Shown here in pieces: positions 16,875-26,422 of a DNA stretch of 60,387 nucleotides. The notes below the pieces were generated by a model. That model searched no databases. It saw only the letters and a program-made list of their open reading frames with translations, and was not told the DNA's origin. The stretch covers positions 1-60,387 of the forward strand of contig NZ_JAFUHT010000062.1 of the NCBI RefSeq assembly GCF_017468685.1, read 5' to 3'. A program made the position numbers and the translations under genes. Positions within the stretch are counted from its first letter, which is position 1; each line of letters begins with the position of its first letter. Source of the stretch: Methanobrevibacter sp. (GTDB lineage: Archaea > Methanobacteriota > Methanobacteria > Methanobacteriales > Methanobacteriaceae).

Positions 16875-19800
16875 ATTAAAACAAAGAGTTTGATTATTTC
16901 ATTGCTCTTGATTTGTGTAGTGATGTTGTCCGTTGGTTCAGCATTCGCAGCCGATGAAGATACAACATTAACCACAATAGATGATGAAATAACAGTCGAA
17001 GATGATGTCTTAAGTGTTGAAGATGAAACTGATGCACTTGAAGCTGAAAATGAACAAGTCCTTGAAACCGATGATGCAACTGAGGTTGTCGGTGCAAGTG
17101 CAACAGTTACAAACACTACATTCCATAATTACTTTGATGAATATGGAGACTTAACCTCCGATGCTGATGAACTGATTTTTGAAGGGGATTTCACTGGTAT
17201 CGATGTAAATTATATCACTATTGAAAAATCTGTAAAATTAACTGGTAACAATGCAATCTTTAATAATGTTTCTTTTGTAATCAGTGCAAATAATGTTGTT
17301 ATTGATGGATTTAAGTTATACATGGATAATAAGGATACTTCATTAATAAGTATTGGAGATTCAACTAATGTAACTATTTCAAACAATATAATTGATTATA
17401 AAGGATTAAATTATGAAAATGGTTTTGCAATTTTTGCATTAGATATTGATAATCTAAAACTTATTAATAATGCTATCACTTTTGTAGGTAATAATGAAAG
17501 TACTTATATCAACAATGCTATTCGTATTTTTGGAGATGAAAAAAAATCCACTAACATTCAAATTGAAGGAAACACTTTTGATATAACAATTCCATCAAGA
17601 ACTATAGATTATAGTGATTATCCTAATTCATTAGAGTTTTCTGATGGAGTGGTATTATTAGGTTGTGAAAATATCACAATTAATAAAAATACCATGACCA
17701 TTAATTATAATGATTTCAGCGGATATTCAGATACAATTAAAGCAATTCTCATAGGAAATTCAAATTATGATTTCGATGAGGATGATGAAATTATTTATCC
17801 TAATCTCTGTAGCAATGTTATAGTTGCAGACAATAACATAGTTCTTAATGGTCATGCATATGTATATGGAATTTCTATCGCAGCAGATAACTTTAATATT
17901 ACTGGAAATGATTTATCTGTTTCTTCAGTAAATTATGGTGCTGGGTTTGAAATTTGTGGATTTTCAAATAAGGGAAATATTTCTGAAAATACTGTAAATG
18001 TCACCACTCCTTCTGCAGCATATGGTGTGTATGCATATCCATATGGATTCCCAGTTGATAATATGACTTATTCTAAAAACAAATTTACTGTTAGTGCATA
18101 TGAAAGTTGTGGTATGGAACTTGTTGAGAATAATCCTGTCATATTGGATAATATTATCATCGTAACCGGTAATCATACAGTGGGTATAGTTGCAAATATG
18201 GGGGATTATGGTGTTATATCTGGTAATACTATTTCAAGTTTAGGTACAAATATTGGACACAAACCAGCAGATCCTATGATTCATATTGAAAGTACTGCAA
18301 TTAGTGTTAACGGAGACACTTTAATCAGTGGAAACGATCTCACTTCCACATCCATTGGTATTAATTTAGTTGATTATGGTGACTCTGGAAGCATTGTTGT
18401 TGATGGTAATAAAATAACTGTAACCGCTAATAATGATACTGTAGCTAATTATGCTATTTATTCTAATTATATGGATACATTAAATGTTACTAATAACAAT
18501 ATAACATTTAAAGGAAAATCCAACGGAACTACTGATTCAAATGCAATTTCCATCATTGGTGTTGATGATGTAGTTATATCTAATAACACAATCGATGCAA
18601 CTTTAACTGCTGGTCAAGGCAGTGCTATTAACATGGCAAACTGTCCTGATTCAACCATATCTGAAAACACTATCGACTTTGGATATGAAGGTTATGCTAA
18701 CTGGGGAAGTAATAATGTTGTATTTGTACAAAATGGTTGTGACAATGTTAAAATCATAAATAATGAGATTAATGCAGTTGGTTCTACTTATGTTTATGGT
18801 ATTACAACATATGCTCAAAATTTCACTATTGAAAATAATAATGTAGTTGTAGAATCAGATGTGAACTACGCATGTGGTATCAATCCTGACGCTGGAGCTT
18901 CAGGTATTGTAAACAAAAACGATATAAGTGTTTCTGGTTTAGGAACTGTATATGGTATCTACTCTGGAATGTGGAAAGGTATGTCTCCGGTAACTGTTAA
19001 TTATACTAACAATGTTATTTCAGGTAACGGATTCTTCGCATGTGGTATTGAACTTGGTGGAGCTAAAGAAAATGCAGTAGCTAATAATATCACTCTTGAA
19101 GGTAACTATACAATTGGTGTTGCATTATACAAGTATGGTCAAGATACTATTGACTCTACAATTAAAGGCAATGATATTGCTTCAAATGGTGTAAGCATAG
19201 GTAACGCTTCTGATTCTAAATATTATGATGCTGTTGGAATCGAAACAACAGGTATTAAAATTGCTTCAGGTAATGTCACTATATCTGACAACAATGTAAG
19301 GACTGCTGGTGATTATGCAATTAACTTATGCGGTTCCAATGCAACTGTAGCTGACAATTACCTTGCTGCTAAAAAAACTGTAGGTCCTAATTCAATTGTT
19401 AATGGAGAAAATGCTACTATTTCTGGCAGTGGGCCTGAATTAAAAACCATTATTTCAGCTGTAGACTTATACACTACCTACGGTGACGGCATATATTATG
19501 TTTCACTTAAAGATGAAAATGGTGATCCTATTAAGAATGCAACTATTTTCTTGACTGTAGATAGTGAAATTATCAATGAAACCACTGATGACGATGGTGT
19601 GGCAACATTCTTAGTAGATGAATGGGCTGCTGGAGATTACATTGTTGATGTTTCATATAAAGGTAATGCTACATATGGTCCAAAATCCATTAAAGGATTT
19701 ATACAAATTGAGAAAAGAAACTCTCAAATTGTTGCTCCTACCACTGTTTATGCTTTAGTCACTGCTACTAAAAACGGTTACACTTACACTTTAACCTTAA

Positions 19801-20294
19801 AAGATGATCGTGGAAATGGTTTAGCTAAAGAAACCGTTACTATCACATTCAACGGTAAGACTCAAACTCTTACAACCGACGATTTAGGCGTAATCAAATA
19901 TAAATTAGTTGCAACCAAGGCTGGAACCCAAAAATTAACTGTTAAATTTAACAGTAATGATAATTATGTTGCTTCCACTTTAACAGCTACTGTTAAAATC
20001 AACAAGGAAGCTACTAAATTAACTGCTAAAAAGAAAACTTTCAAAGCTAAAGTTAAAACCAAAAAATACACTGTAACTTTAAAAGACAGTAAAGGTAAAG
20101 CAATTAAAAAGGTTAAAGTAACCATTAAAGTTAAAGGTAAAACCTACAAAGCAAAAACCAACGCTAAAGGTAAAGCTGTCTTCAAAATCAAAAACTTGAA
20201 GAAAAAAGGTACCTACAAAGCTAAAGTTACTTTCGCTGGAAACAACCTTTACAAAAAAGTTGCCAAAACTGTTAAAATTACTGTTAAAAAATAG
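16875..20294 (+). CDS. Secreted adhesin-like protein: beta-helix, Ig-like repeats, basic C-terminus
   Basis: About 1139 residues. The only start codon at proper SD spacing is ATT 16875 (read as Met), giving MKTKSLIISLLLICVVMLSVGSAFA, a textbook signal peptide. An in-frame TAA at 16851 and no ATG/GTG before TTG 16890 limit other choices; TTG would lack the positive n-region and sits 20 bases from the SD. After an acidic spacer (about 30-75), a parallel beta-helix with NNTI/GNDI-type coils runs from about 80 to 860. Two Ig-like domains follow (about 865-1050), then a strongly basic terminal domain (about 1050-1139). It is glycosylation-site rich with few cysteines. Its final 15 coding bases and terminator are identical to those of the 33195 gene. 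Confidence 0.8.
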   Translation: MKTKSLIISLLLICVVMLSVGSAFAADEDTTLTTIDDEITVEDDVLSVEDETDALEAENEQVLETDDATEVVGASATVTNTTFHNYFDEYGDLTSDADELIFEGDFTGIDVNYITIEKSVKLTGNNAIFNNVSFVISANNVVIDGFKLYMDNKDTSLISIGDSTNVTISNNIIDYKGLNYENGFAIFALDIDNLKLINNAITFVGNNESTYINNAIRIFGDEKKSTNIQIEGNTFDITIPSRTIDYSDYPNSLEFSDGVVLLGCENITINKNTMTINYNDFSGYSDTIKAILIGNSNYDFDEDDEIIYPNLCSNVIVADNNIVLNGHAYVYGISIAADNFNITGNDLSVSSVNYGAGFEICGFSNKGNISENTVNVTTPSAAYGVYAYPYGFPVDNMTYSKNKFTVSAYESCGMELVENNPVILDNIIIVTGNHTVGIVANMGDYGVISGNTISSLGTNIGHKPADPMIHIESTAISVNGDTLISGNDLTSTSIGINLVDYGDSGSIVVDGNKITVTANNDTVANYAIYSNYMDTLNVTNNNITFKGKSNGTTDSNAISIIGVDDVVISNNTIDATLTAGQGSAINMANCPDSTISENTIDFGYEGYANWGSNNVVFVQNGCDNVKIINNEINAVGSTYVYGITTYAQNFTIENNNVVVESDVNYACGINPDAGASGIVNKNDISVSGLGTVYGIYSGMWKGMSPVTVNYTNNVISGNGFFACGIELGGAKENAVANNITLEGNYTIGVALYKYGQDTIDSTIKGNDIASNGVSIGNASDSKYYDAVGIETTGIKIASGNVTISDNNVRTAGDYAINLCGSNATVADNYLAAKKTVGPNSIVNGENATISGSGPELKTIISAVDLYTTYGDGIYYVSLKDENGDPIKNATIFLTVDSEIINETTDDDGVATFLVDEWAAGDYIVDVSYKGNATYGPKSIKGFIQIEKRNSQIVAPTTVYALVTATKNGYTYTLTLKDDRGNGLAKETVTITFNGKTQTLTTDDLGVIKYKLVATKAGTQKLTVKFNSNDNYVASTLTATVKINKEATKLTAKKKTFKAKVKTKKYTVTLKDSKGKAIKKVKVTIKVKGKTYKAKTNAKGKAVFKIKNLKKKGTYKAKVTFAGNNLYKKVAKTVKITVKK

Positions 20295-20332
20295 GGATTT
20301 TTAATCTCTATTACTTTTTTTATTTTTTTTAA
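20285..20332 (+). terminator. Terminator of the 16875 adhesin gene
   Basis: AGGGATT pairs with AATCTCT (one G-U pair) around TTT, overlapping the TAG stop, with long T-rich runs after it. The same sequence follows the 33195 gene. Confidence 0.75.
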
Positions 20333-20369
20333 TCAATCTCCTTTTTTCAACTTCAGTTGATTTTTTCAT

Positions 20370-20481
20370 AATCTATATATATTATATTTGATAATAGTTA
20401 TAGTATAGTCAATTTTTTATTATATATTCTCAATATAATTTGACTTGTTTTGTTGAATCAATATAAAGGGAGGTGAAAAAG
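20370..20481 (+). promoter_or_regulatory. Promoter and leader of the 20482 surface-protein gene
   Basis: TATA-like CTATATATATTATA at about 20372-20385. AGTCAA (20407-20412) and TTGACT (20440-20445) form a weak inverted repeat. The SD GGGAGGTG ends at 20475. Confidence 0.45.
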
Positions 20482-23400
20482 ATCAGAAAGGAGAATATTT
20501 TGATTTCATTAATATTCGTTTGTTTTGTTTTACTGTCATTAAACATTGCTTTTGCAGCTAACGAAACGGATTTTGATGATGAGGGATTATTGTCTGGTGA
20601 AGCGGTAGATGTTCCAGAAATTATTAATCATGAAGTGGATGACTCAATTGGCCTTGATGAGGATGATTCTAATGATGTCATTGCTAGTTCCAACAGGACT
20701 TTTGAGATTACTCAAAAGAATTATGAATCCTATTTCGATATAAGGACTGGTAAAATCAAGGATGATTCAGGCATTTCTGCTGGAGACACTTTAAAGATAG
20801 GTAATATTTCTGGAAGGGCATTTGTTATTGACCGTCAACTTACATTAATGCCTATTTCTTCCAATGATGAAATTTCAAATGGTTTCATTCATTTGGTTAA
20901 GGGAAGTGATGGTTCCACTATTACAAATCTTACTGTTAACAATACAAAAGGTACTTTAACGCTTAGGGGAGTAACTGTAGGTCAATTACATGGTATTTGG
21001 TTATCCAATTCCAATAATAACCTTATAGCATACAATACGATAAGAGTTGCAAATACGGGTGGAGTTTATGCTATGCCTATGGGTTGGTCTAGTAATAATA
21101 GGATTATTTATAATGATATGAAGACTTATGTTACTTGTAACATTATTATGGGTCAATGTCATGATAACTTGATTTCTCATAATAGTTTGGAGGTACTGTC
21201 TTATTCAGAGCTGTCTGTTACTAATTTGATTTATTTTAATCCATTTGGTCATGCCGATTATTCTGGGTCTCCATTATGTAAAGGCAACATAATTTCCTAT
21301 AACTATCTTAAGGGATATTGCACAATGCCAATGTCCATAATTATTCAAGCTCAATATGCTAGTCATGATGGTACTGTAATTGCAAATAATACTATTATTA
21401 AGGGATCATTCGGTGTTAACCTAGCTGGTGATAATGTTTCCGTTTACGGCAATGTTGTTAAGGGTAGTGCAAACGGCATTTCTGTTGGGGGCAGTGGTTT
21501 CACTGTTCATGACAATGATGTCAGCGGCGAATCTCACAACATTGGTATTCAGGCAAGCGGTAATGATGCAGGTCTGTGTGAAGTATATAACAATAACATC
21601 ACCTTCACTGATGTTACCTCTGCATTGAATGTGGGCAAGTGTGTTTATGCTCATGACAATAGAATCAATGTTAAGGGATATGGTAAGGGTATTAATATAA
21701 ATGGTAATAATGCTCGTGTATGCTATAATAGTGTAAAAGTAAATCATGATGATGGAATATCTGCACTATGCAGTTATGCTCTAATTGATAATAATATAGT
21801 AACTACCAATAATATAGGTATCAATATACCTGCCGCTTCAACTGGTTCAAGGTATTATAACAATACTATTACCAATAACAGAATCACAAGTGAAAATTAT
21901 GGTATATCTGTAGAGGGTTTGGTATATAATACTGTCATTACTGATAATATTATTGAAACAAACAATACTGAGGGTATTTACATTGATGTCACAGATGCCA
22001 AGTCCAATACACAATTGGACAATATGGTCAATGGGGTCATATTGAATTCAACTGCAATCATTGTTAATGATGATAATTTCTATGAGTATTTCGATAGGAA
22101 CGGTCATTTGACATATGAATTCGAGGAAAATAAGACCAAGGTAATATTTTTAACATTCTTAACTAATAAAAACCTCTTCTTCACTGAAAAGATTAATGTA
22201 ATCAGCAATAAGATGAACAATCTGCTGTTCAATGTAACCATTACATTTGAAGCGGATGCTGAAGGATCCCTGATTAGGGATTTCAATTTTGTTAATTATG
22301 ATAGGGAGGCAATAGTTTTAAACAATGTTAATGATGTGAGCGTCACACGCAATAACATTACTGACGTGTTCAGGAAAGGCTCATTGTCCAATTCAGCCAT
22401 TCTCATACAGGATGTCTGCGAGAATTCCATCATTTCCTATAATAACATATATGTGAATTCAAAAATCAAGTATGCTTACGGCATAACGGCGCCTGCGTTA
22501 AATCCAACCACTCGACAGATGAACAAGAGGTTTTCAACAGGTTTCAGGGTATTGGAGAATAACATAATCATGGTTTCAGATGGTGTTGCCGAGGCAATCT
22601 ATACTGATTCATTGTCTGAAAGTGAATTCCTTTCTAATAAGGTCAACATTATCTGCGACGGTTACGGATATGGTATTGCATTTGCAAACTTAATCGGCAA
22701 ACTTTCCGGATTAAATGTCACAGGCAACGAAATCATAATTCACAGTAAGGAAATGGCATACTTAATCGAATTCCATATGGTTGATAATTCAACAGTTTCA
22801 TCAAATAAACTATATAGTGAAAGTAATGGTATTTATGGTATCTCCATATACATGTCCAATAATATTTCCATTGAAGACAATGAAATTACAATTCTTGCCG
22901 GAAACTTATCAGACATTAAGGGAGTATCAGATGTGTTGGGAATAGGAACATCAGCAATAGCTGTAATAAAGCATACCAACGACACATCCATAACCGGAAA
23001 CAAGATTTATACCAATGTGACAAATCCAATAATCCTGGTAAATTTAACAGATGAAAGCGAAATGGAATTTGCTTCAAACTCATATATCATTGATGACAAT
23101 AATTACGGTGTTTACTTTGATGAGGATGGAAACCTGAATTCAGGAATCATAGCTCCAAACAGCATACTGCTATTAAACAATCTGACTAAGGGGCAAACAA
23201 TGAAAATTAACAGTCAAGTTAATATTTCCTCACTCGACAAGAACATCCCATCAAAGGTTTCATTGATAATTAATGAAAACGCATCAAACATAAAAATATA
23301 TGATGCATTCCTTGTTAATTCAACAATAACCCTAAACAACACTTCAAATGTACTCATAACAGGCAATTTATTCAATTCCTCAAACTCCACAATCTTAAAC

Positions 23401-26289
23401 ATGGTTGGTGGAGAATGCAATTCATTCATCAACAATGAAGTTTACATCAACGCAACAAGCGTTTCTGGAATAATATTGAATAATACATTGTCAAGTACTG
23501 TAAAAGGTAATGATTTTGAAGTAAACGCATCAGCGGTTAAAATAATAATCAATGAAGCATCAGCAAACTCATTGATAGACAAAAATGTTATGAATGCAAA
23601 AGCCGATGATTTAATTTTCATATATTCTGAAAACTCAAATCATGACAATATCATAAATAACAATCTGACCGGTGTAGCGGAGTCAATATATGGGTATTAC
23701 GCATCAAATGTTAAATCAGGAGAAGTGACATTAAACACTATATCAATTAATGGAACAGGAAACGTCACAAACCAGGCTGCAATCTATTACTGTGACGGCT
23801 CCAGCGATAATCTGGCATCAGAGAATTATATAGTTTCATTCTCAAAAAATGCAGATGATTATGCTGTAATCTCAATTTCAACTCCAGATTCATTCAACAC
23901 CATTGTTAAAAACTTTTTAATAAGCGGCAATGGTTCAAAACGTTCGGATTATGCAGTAAACGGAAAATATGATATTGTTCACACAAACACTCCAATGGAC
24001 ATATACGTGTCTGAAAATGGAAGTGACGTGACCGGCGGTGGAACAATCTATGCACCATATGCCACAATATCAAAAGCGGTACAGAATGCGCTGAATCATT
24101 GCATAATCTATTTAATGGACGGCAGCTATGTCGATTCAAATATCAAAATCGATAAGAATCTGACAATTAAGGTAATGAATCCTGGAAAGGTGATGATTGA
24201 TGCAAACTCAAAACAACTATTCAATATTGATAAAACAGGTATTCTTACAATTTCAGGTGTTCTTATAGAAAATGCACATAACGTTGACGGCGGATCAGTA
24301 TTCATAAACAACGGAAAATTAAACATCAATGATTCCGTCATATGCAATTCTTCATCCTATTATGATAATTCTAATCCCGTATTTGACCATAATGTCACAT
24401 ATAACCGTGACGGAGATATGGAAACCGGTCATACTCTAGATTGTAGTAATACTGGAAGGGGAGGGGCCATTTTGAACAATGGTGAACTTTCAATAAATTC
24501 CACAGTATTCTACAATAATTTAGGTCATTGGGGTGGAGTAATAGCGGATTATGGAAAAACCCATATCAACTCATCATTATTCTATGATAATGAGGGAGTT
24601 CACGGTGGCGTAATTTATACGGATTCAAAAAGCAATTTGGCAATTGAAAATTCCATATTCAATGCCAACACTGCATTGACATCCCTTGACTACTGTGCTA
24701 TAAGGCTTTCAACAGTTATGTGGTCCATTGTTGATGGAAATCATTATAAATATTACTCTGAATGTGAGTCTCCAGTTGGTTCTGGTGGAGTAATATACAC
24801 TAAAAACACACCAGTATCAATTCATGATTCCAGTTTCAGCGACAATTCCGCTCAAAAAGGTGGTGTGATTGCCACTCAAATAGACAGCTTCACATCTAAA
24901 TCCGACTTTGAACCAAAGGTTGATTTGGACATCGATAACTGTTATTTCTTCAATAACAGGGCTAATGACACTAGACGGTCTTTAGGTTCAGTTGATCTGG
25001 ATTATTATGACTATTATAGTGGATGTAACGGTGGGGTTGTATATGGAACATATAATAAATGCTATATTCAATCTTCACAGTTCTACTACAATCAAGCAAC
25101 AAATGATGGTGGAGCATTATATGCCAAAGCAAATGATGGAAAAATTTTGGATTCAAAATTTAGTGAGAATATTGCTGGAACAAGTGGTGGGGCCTTGAAT
25201 TTGGCTAAAAATTTCATCATGATGAGAACGGTCATATCAAATAACACTGCCAGGTATGGTGGAGCTATAGAATATGATTCCTATCGTTATTATGGCCATA
25301 TTCAGGATAATTTCAATATTTATAACTCAACAATATCCAATAATAAGGCATTGAATATGGGTGGAGCATTCAATGTGGGTTCCGGAAATATAGTGGTTCA
25401 TGATTCCAATATTGTGAACAATTTCGCACCGGCATATAATACAATCCATTCTAAAGGCGGAAATTATGCAATTGACATGAGATATAATTATTGGGGCATT
25501 TCTCCAACAGGATATGATGGTCCCGATGATTCTGTATGGAATGTTAATAACAATCAATTCAAGCCATGGTACAGGCAATGGGTAAAATGGGAACCTCAAG
25601 AGGTTAAAGTGGACCCTACCGATCCAACTCCGGATGAACCTTCAAATCCAAAACCTGGCAATCCAGATAATCCTAATAAGGGTTCTGGTGATTCGAAAAA
25701 TCCGAATCCTACATCCACCGGTTCAAGTACCTCAACAGGATCTTCTATTGGAGGTCATGGAAACGGTAATGGACAGGGAAACGGCAATGGTAATGGTAAT
25801 GGGTATAATGGAAATGGAGATGGAACTAATTTGGGTCCTGGAAGCAGCGGAACCGGTTATGGCGGTTCTTTCTCCAACTTGCCTGGATCCAATGCTTATA
25901 ATGGTCAGAATATAAGGGGAACATCTAATTCAAACTCTTCATCTAATTCGGATTCGAAAGTTGATGGAACTGTTAATTCTGATAGTTTAAGTCAATCAAA
26001 CAGTTCAAACTATAATCCTAATCTTGCAAGTGTTGGAATGACTGCAAATGCCGCAGCATCTCCTTCAAGTTCCCAAGGCGGTTCTGAAGGTGCGGGCGAT
26101 GCCAGTTCCAGTTCTTCATCTGGAGGTGCAACAAGCGTTGCCAAATCATATGAAATCACTGAGAAATTAGATGAATTAATCGACAACGACACTGCCATGA
26201 TGGCATTTATCGTTTTGGAGATTATTGTATTGTCTCTATTGATTATAGGTTATAGGCGTAAAGAAAAAGAAAATGAAGAAAATTATTAA
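20482..26289 (+). CDS. Membrane-anchored beta-helix surface protein with Gly/Ser/Asn-rich stalk
   Basis: About 1935 residues. The SD GGGAGGTG (20468-20475) overlaps the GTG at 20473, so that GTG is unlikely. ATC 20482, 6 bases after the SD, gives MRKENILISLIFVCFVLLSLNIAFA. Two beta-helix blocks (about 70-540 and 560-1170) are followed by a third. The third starts with YVSENGSDVTGGGTIYAPYATISKA-type sequence and holds GGAI/GGVI plus FxxN repeats like chlamydial polymorphic membrane proteins (about 1175-1700). It ends at an NYWG motif. A proline-rich segment and a Gly/Asn/Ser stalk (about 1710-1880) lead to one membrane helix (MMAFIVLEIIVLSLLIIG) and a charged RRKEKENEENY tail. It has no lysine-rich cassette, so anchoring differs from its neighbours. 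Codon choice shifts from AAT/ATT-rich to AAC/ATA/ATC-rich near 22300. Confidence 0.82.
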   Translation: MRKENILISLIFVCFVLLSLNIAFAANETDFDDEGLLSGEAVDVPEIINHEVDDSIGLDEDDSNDVIASSNRTFEITQKNYESYFDIRTGKIKDDSGISAGDTLKIGNISGRAFVIDRQLTLMPISSNDEISNGFIHLVKGSDGSTITNLTVNNTKGTLTLRGVTVGQLHGIWLSNSNNNLIAYNTIRVANTGGVYAMPMGWSSNNRIIYNDMKTYVTCNIIMGQCHDNLISHNSLEVLSYSELSVTNLIYFNPFGHADYSGSPLCKGNIISYNYLKGYCTMPMSIIIQAQYASHDGTVIANNTIIKGSFGVNLAGDNVSVYGNVVKGSANGISVGGSGFTVHDNDVSGESHNIGIQASGNDAGLCEVYNNNITFTDVTSALNVGKCVYAHDNRINVKGYGKGININGNNARVCYNSVKVNHDDGISALCSYALIDNNIVTTNNIGINIPAASTGSRYYNNTITNNRITSENYGISVEGLVYNTVITDNIIETNNTEGIYIDVTDAKSNTQLDNMVNGVILNSTAIIVNDDNFYEYFDRNGHLTYEFEENKTKVIFLTFLTNKNLFFTEKINVISNKMNNLLFNVTITFEADAEGSLIRDFNFVNYDREAIVLNNVNDVSVTRNNITDVFRKGSLSNSAILIQDVCENSIISYNNIYVNSKIKYAYGITAPALNPTTRQMNKRFSTGFRVLENNIIMVSDGVAEAIYTDSLSESEFLSNKVNIICDGYGYGIAFANLIGKLSGLNVTGNEIIIHSKEMAYLIEFHMVDNSTVSSNKLYSESNGIYGISIYMSNNISIEDNEITILAGNLSDIKGVSDVLGIGTSAIAVIKHTNDTSITGNKIYTNVTNPIILVNLTDESEMEFASNSYIIDDNNYGVYFDEDGNLNSGIIAPNSILLLNNLTKGQTMKINSQVNISSLDKNIPSKVSLIINENASNIKIYDAFLVNSTITLNNTSNVLITGNLFNSSNSTILNMVGGECNSFINNEVYINATSVSGIILNNTLSSTVKGNDFEVNASAVKIIINEASANSLIDKNVMNAKADDLIFIYSENSNHDNIINNNLTGVAESIYGYYASNVKSGEVTLNTISINGTGNVTNQAAIYYCDGSSDNLASENYIVSFSKNADDYAVISISTPDSFNTIVKNFLISGNGSKRSDYAVNGKYDIVHTNTPMDIYVSENGSDVTGGGTIYAPYATISKAVQNALNHCIIYLMDGSYVDSNIKIDKNLTIKVMNPGKVMIDANSKQLFNIDKTGILTISGVLIENAHNVDGGSVFINNGKLNINDSVICNSSSYYDNSNPVFDHNVTYNRDGDMETGHTLDCSNTGRGGAILNNGELSINSTVFYNNLGHWGGVIADYGKTHINSSLFYDNEGVHGGVIYTDSKSNLAIENSIFNANTALTSLDYCAIRLSTVMWSIVDGNHYKYYSECESPVGSGGVIYTKNTPVSIHDSSFSDNSAQKGGVIATQIDSFTSKSDFEPKVDLDIDNCYFFNNRANDTRRSLGSVDLDYYDYYSGCNGGVVYGTYNKCYIQSSQFYYNQATNDGGALYAKANDGKILDSKFSENIAGTSGGALNLAKNFIMMRTVISNNTARYGGAIEYDSYRYYGHIQDNFNIYNSTISNNKALNMGGAFNVGSGNIVVHDSNIVNNFAPAYNTIHSKGGNYAIDMRYNYWGISPTGYDGPDDSVWNVNNNQFKPWYRQWVKWEPQEVKVDPTDPTPDEPSNPKPGNPDNPNKGSGDSKNPNPTSTGSSTSTGSSIGGHGNGNGQGNGNGNGNGYNGNGDGTNLGPGSSGTGYGGSFSNLPGSNAYNGQNIRGTSNSNSSSNSDSKVDGTVNSDSLSQSNSSNYNPNLASVGMTANAAASPSSSQGGSEGAGDASSSSSSGGATSVAKSYEITEKLDELIDNDTAMMAFIVLEIIVLSLLIIGYRRKEKENEENY

Positions 26290-26324
26290 TTTCTTCATTT
26301 TTTCCTATTTTTTTATTTTTTCAA
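26271..26324 (+). terminator. Terminator of the 20482 gene
   Basis: AAATGAAGAAA (26271-26281) and TTTCTTCATTT (26290-26300) make an 11-bp stem across the stop codon, followed by T-rich sequence. Confidence 0.75.
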
Positions 26325-26347
26325 TCAAATTTGATATTTGATAAAAA

Positions 26348-26422
26348 CTTTTTTATATCTCTTTTTATAAAAAATATAATATGTTTGACTTTTTTATAAA
26401 GTATGATTAAAAAGAGGTGTTG
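26348..26422 (+). promoter_or_regulatory. Promoter and leader of the 26423 adhesin gene, possible SD-masking hairpin
   Basis: TATA-like CTTTTTTATATCTC near 26348-26361. CTCTTTTT (26359-26366) can pair with AAAAAGAG (26409-26416), which includes the start of the SD AGAGGTG (26413-26419). The leader is shorter than in the neighbouring genes. Confidence 0.4.

Noticed and set aside
25634-25915. Met/Ile-rich plus-strand frame inside the 20482 gene
   Set aside because: Another frame of the Gly/Asn/Ser-rich stalk repeats.
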